Shown one piece after another: positions 14,366-23,402 of a stretch of 37,165 nucleotides of DNA. Every line of letters begins with the position of its first letter. The first letter of the stretch is position 1. The notes under the pieces are model-generated. The model was not told where the DNA came from. It was given only the letters and a program-made list of their open reading frames with translations, and did not search any database. Source of the DNA: Deinobacterium chartae (GTDB taxonomy: Bacteria; Deinococcota; Deinococci; Deinococcales; Deinococcaceae); contig NZ_JACHHG010000021.1 in the NCBI RefSeq assembly GCF_014202645.1, forward strand, positions 1 through 37,165. The letters are read 5' to 3'. The position numbers and the translations under genes are program-made.

Positions 14366-15343
14366 ATGGCCGTTGGTATCAGTGCACTGGGAAGCTACGT
14401 TCCCAAAAAGACCCTGTCGAATTTTGACTTTGAACAGATGCTCGAAACCAGCGACGAGTGGATCGTCAGCCGGACCGGCATCCGCAACCGGCACATTGCC
14501 GCCGACGACGAATTCTCTTCGGACCTGGCCATCCGGGCGGTCGAGGACCTGATCCGCCGCCACGGCGAGAACGCGCTCGAGGGCGTGGACATGGTGATCG
14601 TGGCGACCAATACCCCCGATGCCCTGTTCCCGGCCACCGCCGCGCTGGTTCAGGAGCACTTCAAGCTCAAAGCCGGGGCTTTTGACCTGCTGGCCGCCTG
14701 CCCCGGCTGGATCTACGCGCTCTCGGCCGCGCAGGCCTACGTGGCTTCCGGCATCTGCAAGAAGGTGCTGGCCATCGGTGCCGAAGCGCTCTCAAAGATC
14801 GTGGACTGGAAGGACCGCTCCACCGCCGTGCTCTTCGGTGATGGCGCCGGGGCAGCCATCGTGGAGGCGGTGCGCGAGGGCTACGGTTTCAAGTCGATGG
14901 TCCTGGGGGCCGACGGCAGCGGCGCGCAACACCTGCACCGCGGCGAGATCGCGCCCTGCCTGCCCGGCGGCGTGCCCATGAGCGACAAGCTCTACATGAA
15001 CGGCCGTGAGGTCTTCAAGTTCGCCGTGCGCGTGATGAACACCGCCACCCTCGAGGCGGTCGAGAAGGCCGGACTGCAGCCGCAAGACATCTCGCAGTTC
15101 GTGCCGCACCAGGCGAATTTGCGCATCATCGAGGCCGCCCGCGAGCGCCTGGGTCTGCCCGAGAACCGCGTGGTCGTGACCGTGGACGCCTACGGCAACA
15201 ACTCCACCGCCTCGATTCCGCTGGCCTTGCAAGACGCCCTGGACGACGGGCGGATCCAAGACGGTGACCACCTGCTGCTGGTGTCCTTCGGCGCCGGGCT
15301 CACCTGGGCTGCCACGGTTTTGACCTGGGGAGGCGCCCAGTGA
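14366..15343 (+). CDS. fabH: 3-oxoacyl-[ACP] synthase III
   Basis: FabH starts fatty-acid synthesis by condensing an acyl-CoA primer with malonyl-ACP. The catalytic triad is visible: C112 (AACPGW), H248 (FVPHQANLR) and N278 (DAYGNNST). The 325-residue length is typical. SDEWIVSRTGIRNRHIA and LFGDGAGAAIVEA are further family motifs. The active-site block reads AACPGW rather than AACSGF, which may relate to a branched-chain primer, though that is only a guess. GGGAGG precedes the ATG. The gene opens the fab cluster and overlaps fabD by 4 bases. Confidence 0.97.
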   Translation: MAVGISALGSYVPKKTLSNFDFEQMLETSDEWIVSRTGIRNRHIAADDEFSSDLAIRAVEDLIRRHGENALEGVDMVIVATNTPDALFPATAALVQEHFKLKAGAFDLLAACPGWIYALSAAQAYVASGICKKVLAIGAEALSKIVDWKDRSTAVLFGDGAGAAIVEAVREGYGFKSMVLGADGSGAQHLHRGEIAPCLPGGVPMSDKLYMNGREVFKFAVRVMNTATLEAVEKAGLQPQDISQFVPHQANLRIIEAARERLGLPENRVVVTVDAYGNNSTASIPLALQDALDDGRIQDGDHLLLVSFGAGLTWAATVLTWGGAQ

Positions 15344-16257
15344 TCGCCGCCCTGTTTCCCGGACAGAACTCGCACGCCATCGGCATGGGGTCCGAGATGG
15401 CCGCCGCGCTTCCCGAGGCAGCCGCCGTGTTCGCCGCCGCCGAGCGCGCCGTGCCCGGCCTCACCCGGCTGATGAAAGAAGGCCCCCTCGAGGACCTGAC
15501 CCTCACCGCTCACCAGCAGCCCGCGCTGGTCACCGCCTCGATCGCCGCCTACCGCGCGTGGCGCGAGGCGACCGGGCTCACCCCGGCGTTTGCCGCCGGG
15601 CACTCGCTGGGCGAGTTCTCGGCGCACGTGGCCGCCGGAACCCTGGACCTCGAGGACGCCCTGCGGCTGGTGCACGCGCGCGGCCGCTACATGCAAGACG
15701 CGGTGCCCGCCGGGCAGGGAGCCATGAGCGCCGTGGTGGGTGCGGGCAGCGTAGAGAGCATCCGCGAAGTGTGCCAGGCCACCGAGGGCGTGGTGGAGAT
15801 CGCCAACCTCAACGCGCCCGGTCAGACCGTGATCTCCGGCGAGGCCGCAGCGGTCGCGGCGGCCGGAGCCGAGCTGAAAGCCAGAGGTTTTCGCATCATC
15901 CCGCTCAAGGTCTCCGCGCCCTTCCACTGCTCGCTGATGCAGCCGGCGCGCGAGCGTCTGGCCGCAGACCTCGAGGCCGTGGCGTTCCGCCCGATGGACT
16001 TTCCGGTGATCGCCAACGTGACCGCCGAACCGGTCTCGGACGCCGCGCAAGTGCCCGCGCTGCTGGCCGAGCAGGTGACCGGCAGCGTGCGCTGGACCGA
16101 GTGCGTGCAGAAACTGGCCGAGCTGGGAGCCAGCGAATTCATCGAATTCGGTTCGGGCAACGTCCTGACCGGCCTCTTAAAGCGCATGCTGCCCGAGGCC
16201 AGGTTCTACAACGTTCACACCCCCGCCGACCTCGAGGCGTACCTGGCGGCCCGCTGA
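15340..16257 (+). CDS. fabD: Malonyl-CoA:ACP transacylase
   Basis: FabD loads malonyl groups from CoA onto ACP. The nucleophile S89 lies in AGHSLGEFSA and the partner H196 in APFHCSLM. The 305-residue length is normal. The N-terminal loop reads FPGQNSHAIGMG where most family members have PGQGSQ, an unusual but not disabling change. The GTG start overlaps the fabH stop (GTGA), and GGGGAGG precedes it, so the two genes are translationally coupled. fabG follows after 35 bases. Confidence 0.96.
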   Translation: MIAALFPGQNSHAIGMGSEMAAALPEAAAVFAAAERAVPGLTRLMKEGPLEDLTLTAHQQPALVTASIAAYRAWREATGLTPAFAAGHSLGEFSAHVAAGTLDLEDALRLVHARGRYMQDAVPAGQGAMSAVVGAGSVESIREVCQATEGVVEIANLNAPGQTVISGEAAAVAAAGAELKARGFRIIPLKVSAPFHCSLMQPARERLAADLEAVAFRPMDFPVIANVTAEPVSDAAQVPALLAEQVTGSVRWTECVQKLAELGASEFIEFGSGNVLTGLLKRMLPEARFYNVHTPADLEAYLAAR

Positions 16258-16283
16258 CCCAGACCGGCCGCACACGTTAGAAT
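16254..16283 (+). promoter_or_regulatory. Possible internal promoter before fabG
   Basis: CTGACC, 18 bases, TAGAAT, ending 9 bases before the fabG ATG. It could give fabG and acpP extra expression over the upstream genes. Confidence 0.5.
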
Positions 16284-16292
16284 CCTCTGGAT

Positions 16293-17039
16293 ATGAGCGA
16301 ATCGCAGAAAAACGCACTCGTTACCGGCTCCAGCCGCGGGCTTGGCCGCGCCATCGCCCTCGAGCTGGCCCGTCAGGGCTACCGGGTCGGGGTCCACTAC
16401 GGCGGACGTCAGGACGCTGCCGAGGCGGTGGCCCAGGAGATCCGCGCTGCCGGAGGCCAGGCCCAGGTGTTTGGGGCGGACCTCGCAGACGCCGCGCAGG
16501 CCGCCGCGCTGGTGGACACGGTGGCCGACGCTTTCGGCAGCCTTGAGGTGCTGGTCAACAACGCCGGCATCACCCGCGACGGTCTGGCGGTGCGGATGCG
16601 CGACGAAGACTGGCACCGCGTGATTGCCACCAACCTCGACGCCGCGTTTTACACCTCGAGGGCGGCGATCAAGCGCATGATGAAAGCCCGCTTCGGGCGC
16701 ATCATCAACATCTCCTCGGTGGTGGGCCTCACCGGCAACCCCGGACAGGCCAACTACGTGGCCTCCAAGGCAGGTCTGATCGGCCTGACCAAAGCGCTGG
16801 CCAAAGAGTACGCCGCGCGCGGCATCACCGTGAACGCGGTCGCCCCGGGCTTTATCGAGTCGGACATGACCGGGGAGCTCTCCGAGGCGGTGCGCGACGC
16901 GTACCTCAAGAGCATCCCGGCGGGCCGTTTTGGCCGACCGGAGGAGGTTGCGGCACTCGTGGCCTTCTTGGCCTCGGACGCGGCGGCCTACCTCAACGGC
17001 CAGACCATCGGCGTGGACGGCGGTCTCAACGCCCACTGA
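16293..17039 (+). CDS. fabG: 3-oxoacyl-[ACP] reductase
   Basis: FabG reduces the beta-keto group of acyl-ACP with NADPH. It is a classical short-chain dehydrogenase of 248 residues: cofactor motif TGSSRGLG (11-18), NNAG (89-92), N114, and the catalytic S142, Y155 and K159 (YVASK). PGFIESDMT is typical of FabG. There is no clear Shine-Dalgarno sequence before the ATG, but a -10 box lies nearby. It belongs to the fab cluster. Confidence 0.96.
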   Translation: MSESQKNALVTGSSRGLGRAIALELARQGYRVGVHYGGRQDAAEAVAQEIRAAGGQAQVFGADLADAAQAAALVDTVADAFGSLEVLVNNAGITRDGLAVRMRDEDWHRVIATNLDAAFYTSRAAIKRMMKARFGRIINISSVVGLTGNPGQANYVASKAGLIGLTKALAKEYAARGITVNAVAPGFIESDMTGELSEAVRDAYLKSIPAGRFGRPEEVAALVAFLASDAAAYLNGQTIGVDGGLNAH

Positions 17040-17088
17040 ACCGCTGCCCTTGGACTCGGCCCAAACGTAGCCGCTTTCCGGGTAGACC

Positions 17089-17118
17089 TTCGAAATTCGT
17101 GTAGTAGACTGCTAAACT
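17089..17118 (+). promoter_or_regulatory. Possible acpP promoter
   Basis: TTCGAA, 18 bases, TAAACT, with a second TAGACT box just before it. The Shine-Dalgarno GGAGGA follows at 17119. A separate acpP promoter would fit the high demand for ACP. Confidence 0.45.
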
Positions 17119-17128
17119 GGAGGACATC

Positions 17129-17359
17129 ATGAGCGCTTTTGACCAGGTTAAAGAAGTGATCGTCGAGAAACTCGGCGTGGACGCCGACAAAGTCACCGAG
17201 GACGCCGCTTTTGTGGAAGATCTCGGTGCGGACAGCCTCGAGACCGTTGAGCTGATCATGGGCCTCGAGGACAAGTTCGGTCTGACCATCTCGGACGAAG
17301 AGGCCGAGAAGATCCGCACCGTCCGCGACGCGGTGGAGTTCATCCAGAGCAAGCAGTAA
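17129..17359 (+). CDS. acpP: Acyl carrier protein
   Basis: The 76-residue acidic carrier protein holds growing acyl chains on a phosphopantetheine arm. The attachment serine is S36 in [10 protein letters not shown], and the four-helix pattern is complete. GGAGGA precedes the ATG by 4 bases. It stands between fabG (89 bases before) and fabF (220 bases after), the usual order. Confidence 0.98.
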   Translation: MSAFDQVKEVIVEKLGVDADKVTEDAAFVEDLGADSLETVELIMGLEDKFGLTISDEEAEKIRTVRDAVEFIQSKQ

Positions 17360-17579
17360 GCTCTCGGCGAGGTGAGCGCACCTCACTTCGCCCGGGCGGA
17401 GCGAGCCGGGACGGCACCGGGGCAATACCGCCGCTCGATCTCGCTCCAGCTTTCCAACACCAATCCGCGCGGGGGGTGGCCCAAGAGGTCCATCTCCCGC
17501 TTTTTTCCCCTTTTGCCGAGCCACTGCACAACGTGCGCTCAACGAGCCTGCAGGGCGCAGGATCAGCGGAGGATACCGC
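17360..17579 (+). other. 220-base gap between acpP and fabF
   Basis: No gene is supported here. A 6-bp hairpin (GAGGTG / CACCTC, 17369-17384) follows the acpP stop without a T-tract. A second GC-rich hairpin (CCCGG...CCGGG) comes next, then a C/T-rich stretch ending CCCGCTTTTTTCCCC. It may hold a leaky terminator that lowers fabF expression relative to acpP. Confidence 0.4.
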
Positions 17580-18812
17580 ATGAAACGAGTCGTGATCACG
17601 GGCCTGGGCCCGGTCACCCCCATCGGACTGGGCGCTGAGGCCTTCAAGCAGGCCCAGCGTGCCGGTAAGAGCGGCGTCAAGCCGATCACCCGCTTTGACG
17701 CCTCGCACATCGCCTGCCGCATCGCCGCTCAGGTGGACGATGACTTGAGCCCCTGGGTGGACCCCAAGGAGGCGCGCCGCATCGACCGCTTCGTTCAGCT
17801 GGCCCTGGCGGGCACCGCGCTCGCCGCACAAGACGCTGGCCTGAGCGATGCGGACCTGGCGGGCGAGCGGGTCGGAACCCTGGTCGGTTCGGGCATCGGC
17901 GGCATGCAGACCTGGGAGGAGACCTCGCAGGTGTACGTGTCGCGCGGCGCCAACCGCATCAGTCCCTTTTTCATCCCCATGATGATCGCCAACATGGCCT
18001 CGGGGCAGATCGCCATGCGCTACGGCTCCACCGGCCCCTCGAACACGGTCGTGACCGCCTGCGCGACCGGCGGCATGGCCCTGGGCGAGGCGATGCGCCT
18101 GATCCAGCTGGGCGAGGCCGACATCATGATCACCGGTGGCAGCGAGGCCACCGTGACCCCCATGGCCATGGGCGGCTTCTCCTCGATGAAGGCGCTCTCC
18201 ACCCGCAACGACGAGCCGGAAAAGGCCTCGAGGCCGTTTACCGCCTCGCGCGACGGCTTCGTGCTCGGCGAGGGGGCGGGCATCGTGATCCTCGAGGAAC
18301 TCGAGCACGCCCTCAAGCGCGGCGCGCACATTCATGCCGAACTGGTCGGCTATGCCACCTCGGCGGACGCTTTCCACATGACCATGCCCGCGCCCGAGGG
18401 CCGTGGGGCCGCTCAAGCCATGCGCCGCGCCCTGCGCTCGGCGGGCGTGAACCCCGAGCAGATCGGCTACGTGAACGCGCACGGCACATCCACCCCCGCC
18501 AACGACCTGACCGAGACCCAGGCGATCAAGTCGGTCTTCGGCGAGCACGCCCGCAAGCTGGCGGTGTCCTCGACCAAGTCGATGACCGGGCACCTGCTGG
18601 GTGCCGCCGGCGCGGTCGAGGCCATCGCGGTCGCTCAGGCCCTCGAGGACGGCATCTTGCCGCCCACCATCAACTACGACGATCCGGACCCCGAGCTCGA
18701 CCTCGACTACATCCCCAACGCGGCCCGCGAACAGCAGGTGGAGTACGCCATCTCCAACTCCTTTGCCTTCGGCGGGCAGAACGCCGTACTGGTCTTCAAG
18801 CGCTTTTCTTAA
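17580..18812 (+). CDS. fabF: 3-oxoacyl-[ACP] synthase II
   Basis: FabF elongates acyl-ACP by condensation with malonyl-ACP. The Cys-His-His set is C161 (VVTACATGG), H301 (NAHGTST) and H338 (KSMTGHLLGAAG), with K333. The 410-residue length is normal. GGAGG lies 7 bases before the ATG. It closes the fab cluster, and a hairpin follows. Confidence 0.97.
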   Translation: MKRVVITGLGPVTPIGLGAEAFKQAQRAGKSGVKPITRFDASHIACRIAAQVDDDLSPWVDPKEARRIDRFVQLALAGTALAAQDAGLSDADLAGERVGTLVGSGIGGMQTWEETSQVYVSRGANRISPFFIPMMIANMASGQIAMRYGSTGPSNTVVTACATGGMALGEAMRLIQLGEADIMITGGSEATVTPMAMGGFSSMKALSTRNDEPEKASRPFTASRDGFVLGEGAGIVILEELEHALKRGAHIHAELVGYATSADAFHMTMPAPEGRGAAQAMRRALRSAGVNPEQIGYVNAHGTSTPANDLTETQAIKSVFGEHARKLAVSSTKSMTGHLLGAAGAVEAIAVAQALEDGILPPTINYDDPDPELDLDYIPNAAREQQVEYAISNSFAFGGQNAVLVFKRFS

Positions 18813-18827
18813 GCCGTGAGACCGGAG

Positions 18828-18864
18828 GAGGGCGGCTTCCGAGGGAGGCCGCCCTCAGGATTTT
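18828..18864 (+). terminator. Terminator of the fab cluster
   Basis: Arms GAGGGCGGCTT / AGGCCGCCCTC (one G-U pair) with loop CCGAGGG, followed by AGGA and four T residues. Confidence 0.75.
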
Positions 18865-18994
18865 CTGCACAACGGCTGACCTAATAGATGTGAACGGGCA
18901 TTACACTGAGCGCAGATTCGATGCGCCGTGCCATCATAAGGAACACCGTGTCCGCGCTCCTGACGGCACCGCGCCCGCAGAAGGAAGGTTCTGA

Positions 18995-21133
18995 ATGAGC
19001 AGCGATCCCCTGGTCCAGAAGACCCCGCGCCCGCGCAAACCTCGCGCCCTGGCCGAACCGGCCCCTGCGGCCACGCCCCTCGAGGTGCAGCCGCCCGAGG
19101 CCCCGCAGCCGCGCCTCGAGGACCCGCTGCCGCCGAGCGCTTTTCTAAACCGTGAGATGTCGTGGCTGGAATTTAACCAGCGCGTGCTGTGGGAAGCGCA
19201 AAACCCGCGCAACCCGCCGGTGGAGCGGCTGAAATTCTGCGCCATCGTCGGCTCGAACCTCGACGAGTTCTTCATGGTCCGCGTGGCCGGCATTCACCGC
19301 CAGATCGCCGCGGGCGTGTCGGTGCTGACGCCCGACGGCCTGCTGCCGCAGCAGGGCCTCGAACAGATCCGCGAACGCACCCGCGCGATGATGAACGAAG
19401 CCCAGCTCACCCTGCGCGAGGTGATGGCGGCGCTGCCCGAGCAGGGCGTGAACGTGGTGCGCTACGAGGAACTCAGCCTGCTCGAGCGCAACCACCTGCG
19501 CGAAACCTACCTGCGCGAGATTCACCCGGTGCTGACCCCGCTCGCCGTGGACCCCAGCCACCCGTTTCCGTACATCTCCAACCTGTCGCTGAACCTGGCG
19601 GTGATCCTCGAGGACGAGGAAGGGCCCGAGTTCGCGCGGGTGAAGGTGCCCGTCGGGGTGCTGCCGCGCACGGTCACGCTGCCCAGCGGTGCCCACATGC
19701 TGCTCGAGGATGTGATCGCCGCGCACCTGCCCGAGCTGTTCCGGGGCCGCGAGGTGCAGGCCTCGTACCCCTTCCGGGTGACCCGTAACACCGACTACGA
19801 GTTCGACGAGGACGAAGCCGAGGATCTGCTCGCCACCATCGAAGACGGCCTGCGCCGCCGCCGCTTCGGCGCGGTCGTGCGCCTCGAGGTCTCCCGCGAC
19901 ATGCCCGCTGGCCTGCTCGAAGAGCTGCGTACCCGACTGCACCTCGCCGAGCCGGACGTGTTCGAGCTCGACGGCCCGCTGGGCAGTGCCGACCTGATGG
20001 GACTGGCCCTTGCCCACGAGCACCTGGGCTTCCCGCCCTTCGCGCCGCACGTGCCCGACCTCGAGGGGGACGAGGACATCTTCTGTACCCTGCGGACGCG
20101 CGACGTGTTGCTGCACCACCCGTACGAGTCCTTCGAGGCGGTGCTGAACCTGATCGAGGCCGCCGCGGCAGACCCCGAGGTGCTGACCATCAAGCAGACG
20201 CTGTACCGCACCGGCGGTGACCCGCGTCTGCTGCGCGCGCTGGAGACCGCTGCCGAGGCGGGCAAGCAGGTGGTGGCCTTGGTGGAGCTCAAGGCGCGCT
20301 TCGACGAACAGCGCAACATCCGCTGGGCCCGCATGCTCGAGCGCGCGGGAGTGCACGTGGTGTACGGTATCGCCGGACTCAAGACCCACGCCAAGGTCAC
20401 CCTGATCGTGCGCCGCGAGCCCGGCGGCCTGCGCCGCTACGTGCACGTGGGAACCGGCAACTACAACCCGCGCACCGCGCGGCTGTACACCGACTTTTCG
20501 CTGCTGACCGCCGACCCGCAGGTGGGCGAGGACGTCTCGGAGCTGTTCAATCACCTCACCGGCTACGCCGAGGCCGAGTACGGGCGCATCCTGGTCGCCC
20601 CCTACACCATGCGCGAGGATTTTTACGCGCTGATCGAACGCGAGATCGGTAACGCCCGTGCCGGGCGACCGAGCGGCATCACCGCCAAGATGAACAGCCT
20701 GACCGATCCGGGCATGATCGCCGAACTGTACCGCGCCTCGCAGGCGGGCGTGCCGGTCCGGCTGATCATTCGCGGGGTCTGCTGCCTGCGCCCCGGGGTA
20801 GAGGGCCTCTCGGAGAACATCACTGTGCGCTCGCAGGTGGGGCGCTTCCTCGAGCACGCCCGGGTGTACGCCTTCGAAAACGGCGGTGACCCCGAGATCT
20901 TCATCGGCTCGGCCGACTGGATGAGCCGCAACCTCAACCGCCGGGTGGAGGTCGTCACCTCGGTGCAAGACTCGCAGCACCGTGCGTACCTGCGCGAAAT
21001 CCTCGAGTTGCAACTCGAGGACGCGCCGGGTGCCTGGCAGCTCGGCCCCGACGGCAAGTACCGCCGGATGGCCGAAGAAGGCATCAGCGCGCAGGAGCGC
21101 CTGATGCTGAGGCACGGACATCTGATCGAGTAA
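18995..21133 (+). CDS. ppk1: Polyphosphate kinase 1
   Basis: Ppk1 polymerises the gamma-phosphate of ATP into inorganic polyphosphate, a store and stress polymer. The 712 residues match the family. After a Pro/Ala-rich extension (residues 1-47) come the N-terminal block NREMSWLEFNQRVL and NLDEFFMVR. The two catalytic histidines are visible: H465 in KTHAKV, which is phosphorylated, and H621 in FLEHARVYAF. HVGTGNYNPRTARLYTDF and FIGSADWMSRNLNRRVE are typical phospholipase-D-like motifs. AAGGAAGG precedes the ATG. A TACACT box at 18902 may be its -10 box but has no well-spaced -35. ppx lies 3.8 kb away, on the other strand. Confidence 0.97.
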   Translation: MSSDPLVQKTPRPRKPRALAEPAPAATPLEVQPPEAPQPRLEDPLPPSAFLNREMSWLEFNQRVLWEAQNPRNPPVERLKFCAIVGSNLDEFFMVRVAGIHRQIAAGVSVLTPDGLLPQQGLEQIRERTRAMMNEAQLTLREVMAALPEQGVNVVRYEELSLLERNHLRETYLREIHPVLTPLAVDPSHPFPYISNLSLNLAVILEDEEGPEFARVKVPVGVLPRTVTLPSGAHMLLEDVIAAHLPELFRGREVQASYPFRVTRNTDYEFDEDEAEDLLATIEDGLRRRRFGAVVRLEVSRDMPAGLLEELRTRLHLAEPDVFELDGPLGSADLMGLALAHEHLGFPPFAPHVPDLEGDEDIFCTLRTRDVLLHHPYESFEAVLNLIEAAAADPEVLTIKQTLYRTGGDPRLLRALETAAEAGKQVVALVELKARFDEQRNIRWARMLERAGVHVVYGIAGLKTHAKVTLIVRREPGGLRRYVHVGTGNYNPRTARLYTDFSLLTADPQVGEDVSELFNHLTGYAEAEYGRILVAPYTMREDFYALIEREIGNARAGRPSGITAKMNSLTDPGMIAELYRASQAGVPVRLIIRGVCCLRPGVEGLSENITVRSQVGRFLEHARVYAFENGGDPEIFIGSADWMSRNLNRRVEVVTSVQDSQHRAYLREILELQLEDAPGAWQLGPDGKYRRMAEEGISAQERLMLRHGHLIE

Positions 21134-21160
21134 CGCAGGGGCGCTTGGTAGGCGCCGTCC

Positions 21161-21194
21161 AAGAGCGGGGAAGCCAAGTGGCTTCCCCGCTCTT
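21161..21194. terminator. Hairpin between convergent ppk1 and VWA genes
   Basis: Fifteen-base perfect arms AAGAGCGGGGAAGCC / GGCTTCCCCGCTCTT with loop AAGT. There is no long T-tract on either side. The position fits a bidirectional terminator. Confidence 0.75.
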
Positions 21195-21219
21195 GTTGAA
21201 ACCGGGCGCTTCCGGCGGG

Positions 21220-23196
21220 TTACTTCACCTCGATGGCGACCCGGCCGTAGGTGCCCTGGGTACCTTCCGATGCGTAGCGCACCTCGTACTGGCCGGGCTG
21301 CTCGGGGGCGGTCAGGGTGACGGTGCTGCCCTCGCGGGTGTAGGCGTAATCGAGGTAGGTGCCGTCACGGGCCCCGACCGGAACGATGGTGATGTAGTCG
21401 CCCGGGCCGTTCGGGCCGGTCCAGCTCACCTCGAAGCTCTCCTTGGCCCGCACCGAGGCGGGGGCCTTGAGGGTCACGCTGACCGCCGTGACCTCGAGCG
21501 GACGGCTGGCCAGGGTGGGGTTGGGGCTGCCCGCCTCGCTGGAGTAGCGGATCTCGTAGTTTCCGGGTGCGAGCGGAACACGGACCTTGACCGGATTGCC
21601 CTCGCGGGTATAGGCGTAATCCAGGTAGCTGCCGACCGGAGCGCCGGCTTTGACCACCGTGATGTAGTCGCCGGTGTTGTTCGGGCCGGTCCAGCGAACC
21701 TCGACCTCGCTGCCCCCTTGCACCTGGGCCGGAGCTTCTAAGGCGTAGGTGCTCGCCTTGGCGACCACGGTGGTGCGGGCCTGCACGGTGGGGTTGCGGT
21801 CGCTGGTGTAGCGCACCTCGTAGCGTCCAGCCCCGACCGGGAGGCGCAGTTTCACCGGGTTGCCCTCGCGGGTGTAGGCGTAATCCAGGTAGGTTCCCTC
21901 GGGGGCGCCTTCGGGCACGACCGTGATGTAGTCGGTGTCGTTGTTGGGGCCTTCCCAGCGCACCTCGATCTCGGTGTTGGCCGGGGCCTCGGCCGGAGCG
22001 GTGACCCGCGCGGTCACCTTCTTGGCGCTAAAAGGCGCGCTGCGCCCGGTGACACGGGTGCCGCCCGCCGGGAGGGCGAGGTGAAAGCGCGCCTCGAGGG
22101 GCACGGTTTCGTCGGGAACGGTCAGCTCCACCTCGCCGGAGGTCGCCTCGGCCCGGTCCCAGCTGAGGTACAGGGTATCCGGGGCGTCTTTGGGAACCAC
22201 CGTCAGGTAGTGGCCCTTGCCGCCCGGGGCTTCCGAGTAGCGCACCTTCACCTTGCCGCCCGCCACCGGGTCGGTCGGGCTGACCTCGACTTTCACCGGC
22301 TGTTCGGAGGCCACCTCGAAGCGGAAGGCGTTGGCCCCGCCCACAACCACCTCGAGGCCGCCGAAGGTCTGGGCTGCGACGCCGGGAGCCTGCACCCGGG
22401 CGAGGTAAGCTCCCGGGGCAAGCTGGGCGGCGAAGCTGCCCGGCTGCGCGGCCGGGGAGAACTCCACGGCCTCTCCGCCCAGCGCCGGCTCAAAGCGCAC
22501 GGTGGCTCCTGCGGGGGCGGGCTGGCCGCGCACGGTGAGGGCGACGGTCGCCCCGACCCGTTGCTGCTGCGGCGCGGCCACGTCGGCCACCGCGCGGCCC
22601 AAGGCTGCGGCCAGTTCGGCCGCCGACTTGGCGTTCTCGAAGCGCCCCAGGCCCTCGAAGGACTTGGCGGCGCCCGGTCGCAGGTCGAAGCCCACGATGC
22701 GCACGTCCACCTCGATGCCGCGTGCGCGCATGGCCTCGAGGACCGCGTCCACCTTGCCGCCGCACGACTCCTCGCCGTCGGTGACCAGCACGATCAGCTT
22801 GCGGCCTTCTTTGGGAAAGTCCTCGACCGCCTTTTGCAGCGAGTACACGATGGGAGTCGCGCCACGCGGGGTGGCCGAGCGCACGGTGTTCAGCAGGGCC
22901 GTGCGGTCCAGACCCTTTAAGGGAACTTCGAGGTGGCTGTCCTGGCACGCTCCGGCCGCCGTGGCATCGGTGCGGGCCCCGTAAACGCGCAGGCCCACCT
23001 CGAGGTCGGGGTTTTCGGGCAGGCGGCTGATAAAGTCGCTCAGCACGTCCTTGGCGGCAGCGATGCGGTACTGGCCGCCCTCGAGACGGGAGTACATCGA
23101 ACCGGAGGCGTCGAGCACCAGTTCGACGTAGGTCTTTTCGGCGTGTGCGCTGCCGAGCAGCAGCAGGCCCAGCGTGGGCAAGATGAGATGTCGCAT
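21220..23196 (-). CDS. Secreted VWA-domain protein with tandem Ig-like repeats
   Basis: A signal peptide (residues 1-19, cut near AHA-E) precedes a von Willebrand A domain (about 22-205). The MIDAS metal site DASGS is at 29-33, T114 lies in RGATPI, and D140 in VTDGEES. Four beta-rich repeats follow at about 304-392 (degenerate), 396-478, 485-570 and 575-657. The last three share WxGPN, then DYITVV, YLDYAYTREG and YEVRY-type blocks. No lipobox or anchor is visible, so it is probably periplasmic or released. VWA domains mediate metal-dependent protein contact. The start is supported by AAAGGAACG and the signal peptide. It sits between ppk1 and ppx but its link to polyphosphate is unknown. Confidence 0.85.
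   Translation of the reverse strand: MRHLILPTLGLLLLGSAHAEKTYVELVLDASGSMYSRLEGGQYRIAAAKDVLSDFISRLPENPDLEVGLRVYGARTDATAAGACQDSHLEVPLKGLDRTALLNTVRSATPRGATPIVYSLQKAVEDFPKEGRKLIVLVTDGEESCGGKVDAVLEAMRARGIEVDVRIVGFDLRPGAAKSFEGLGRFENAKSAAELAAALGRAVADVAAPQQQRVGATVALTVRGQPAPAGATVRFEPALGGEAVEFSPAAQPGSFAAQLAPGAYLARVQAPGVAAQTFGGLEVVVGGANAFRFEVASEQPVKVEVSPTDPVAGGKVKVRYSEAPGGKGHYLTVVPKDAPDTLYLSWDRAEATSGEVELTVPDETVPLEARFHLALPAGGTRVTGRSAPFSAKKVTARVTAPAEAPANTEIEVRWEGPNNDTDYITVVPEGAPEGTYLDYAYTREGNPVKLRLPVGAGRYEVRYTSDRNPTVQARTTVVAKASTYALEAPAQVQGGSEVEVRWTGPNNTGDYITVVKAGAPVGSYLDYAYTREGNPVKVRVPLAPGNYEIRYSSEAGSPNPTLASRPLEVTAVSVTLKAPASVRAKESFEVSWTGPNGPGDYITIVPVGARDGTYLDYAYTREGSTVTLTAPEQPGQYEVRYASEGTQGTYGRVAIEVK
21226..22011 (-). 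repeat. Three tandem repeats inside the VWA gene
   Basis: Units at 22011-21763, 21744-21487 and 21474-21226 each code for about 83-86 residues with the same core (GPN..., DYIT, YLDYAYTREG). The DNA itself repeats blocks such as GTGTAGGCGTAATC, so duplication is fairly recent or homogenised. A fourth, diverged unit lies at about 22287-22021. Confidence 0.8.
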
Positions 23197-23214
23197 GTCG
23201 TTCCTTTCTGCCGC

Positions 23215-23243
23215 AGTCTAGGGAAACTGCAGTGACCTGAGAA
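23215..23243 (-). promoter_or_regulatory. Promoter of the VWA gene
   Basis: On the minus strand TTCTCA (23243-23238), 17 bases, TAGACT (23220-23215). The leader is short and contains the AAAGGAACG ribosome site. Confidence 0.55.
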
Positions 23244-23363
23244 TGATTCGATGGCAGGCGTCACCGGAACGTCACGGGACACAAAACGGCCCACGGCGGG
23301 ACAGGCGTCCGCGCGCGTCTTCTCCCGGCGGTTTTGGCGAGCGGGGAGGGGCGGCGGAAGCCG

Positions 23364-23389
23364 AAAGCGGCGGCGCGCTGCGCCGCCGC
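23364..23389 (-). terminator. Terminator of ppx
   Basis: Ten-base arms GCGGCGGCGC / GCGCCGCCGC around GCT, followed on the minus strand by TTTCGG. It lies 13 bases after the ppx stop. Confidence 0.7.
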
Positions 23390-23402
23390 ATACCTGCCGT
23401 GC

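Noticed and set aside
19145-21121. A 658-residue open frame antisense to ppk1
   Set aside because: It is a mirror of ppk1 codon bias, rich in His, Val and Gly, with no recognisable motif.
21226-22287. A possible CRISPR or non-coding repeat array
   Set aside because: The repeats are about 250 bases long, in frame and code for protein domains of the VWA gene; there are no short spacers.
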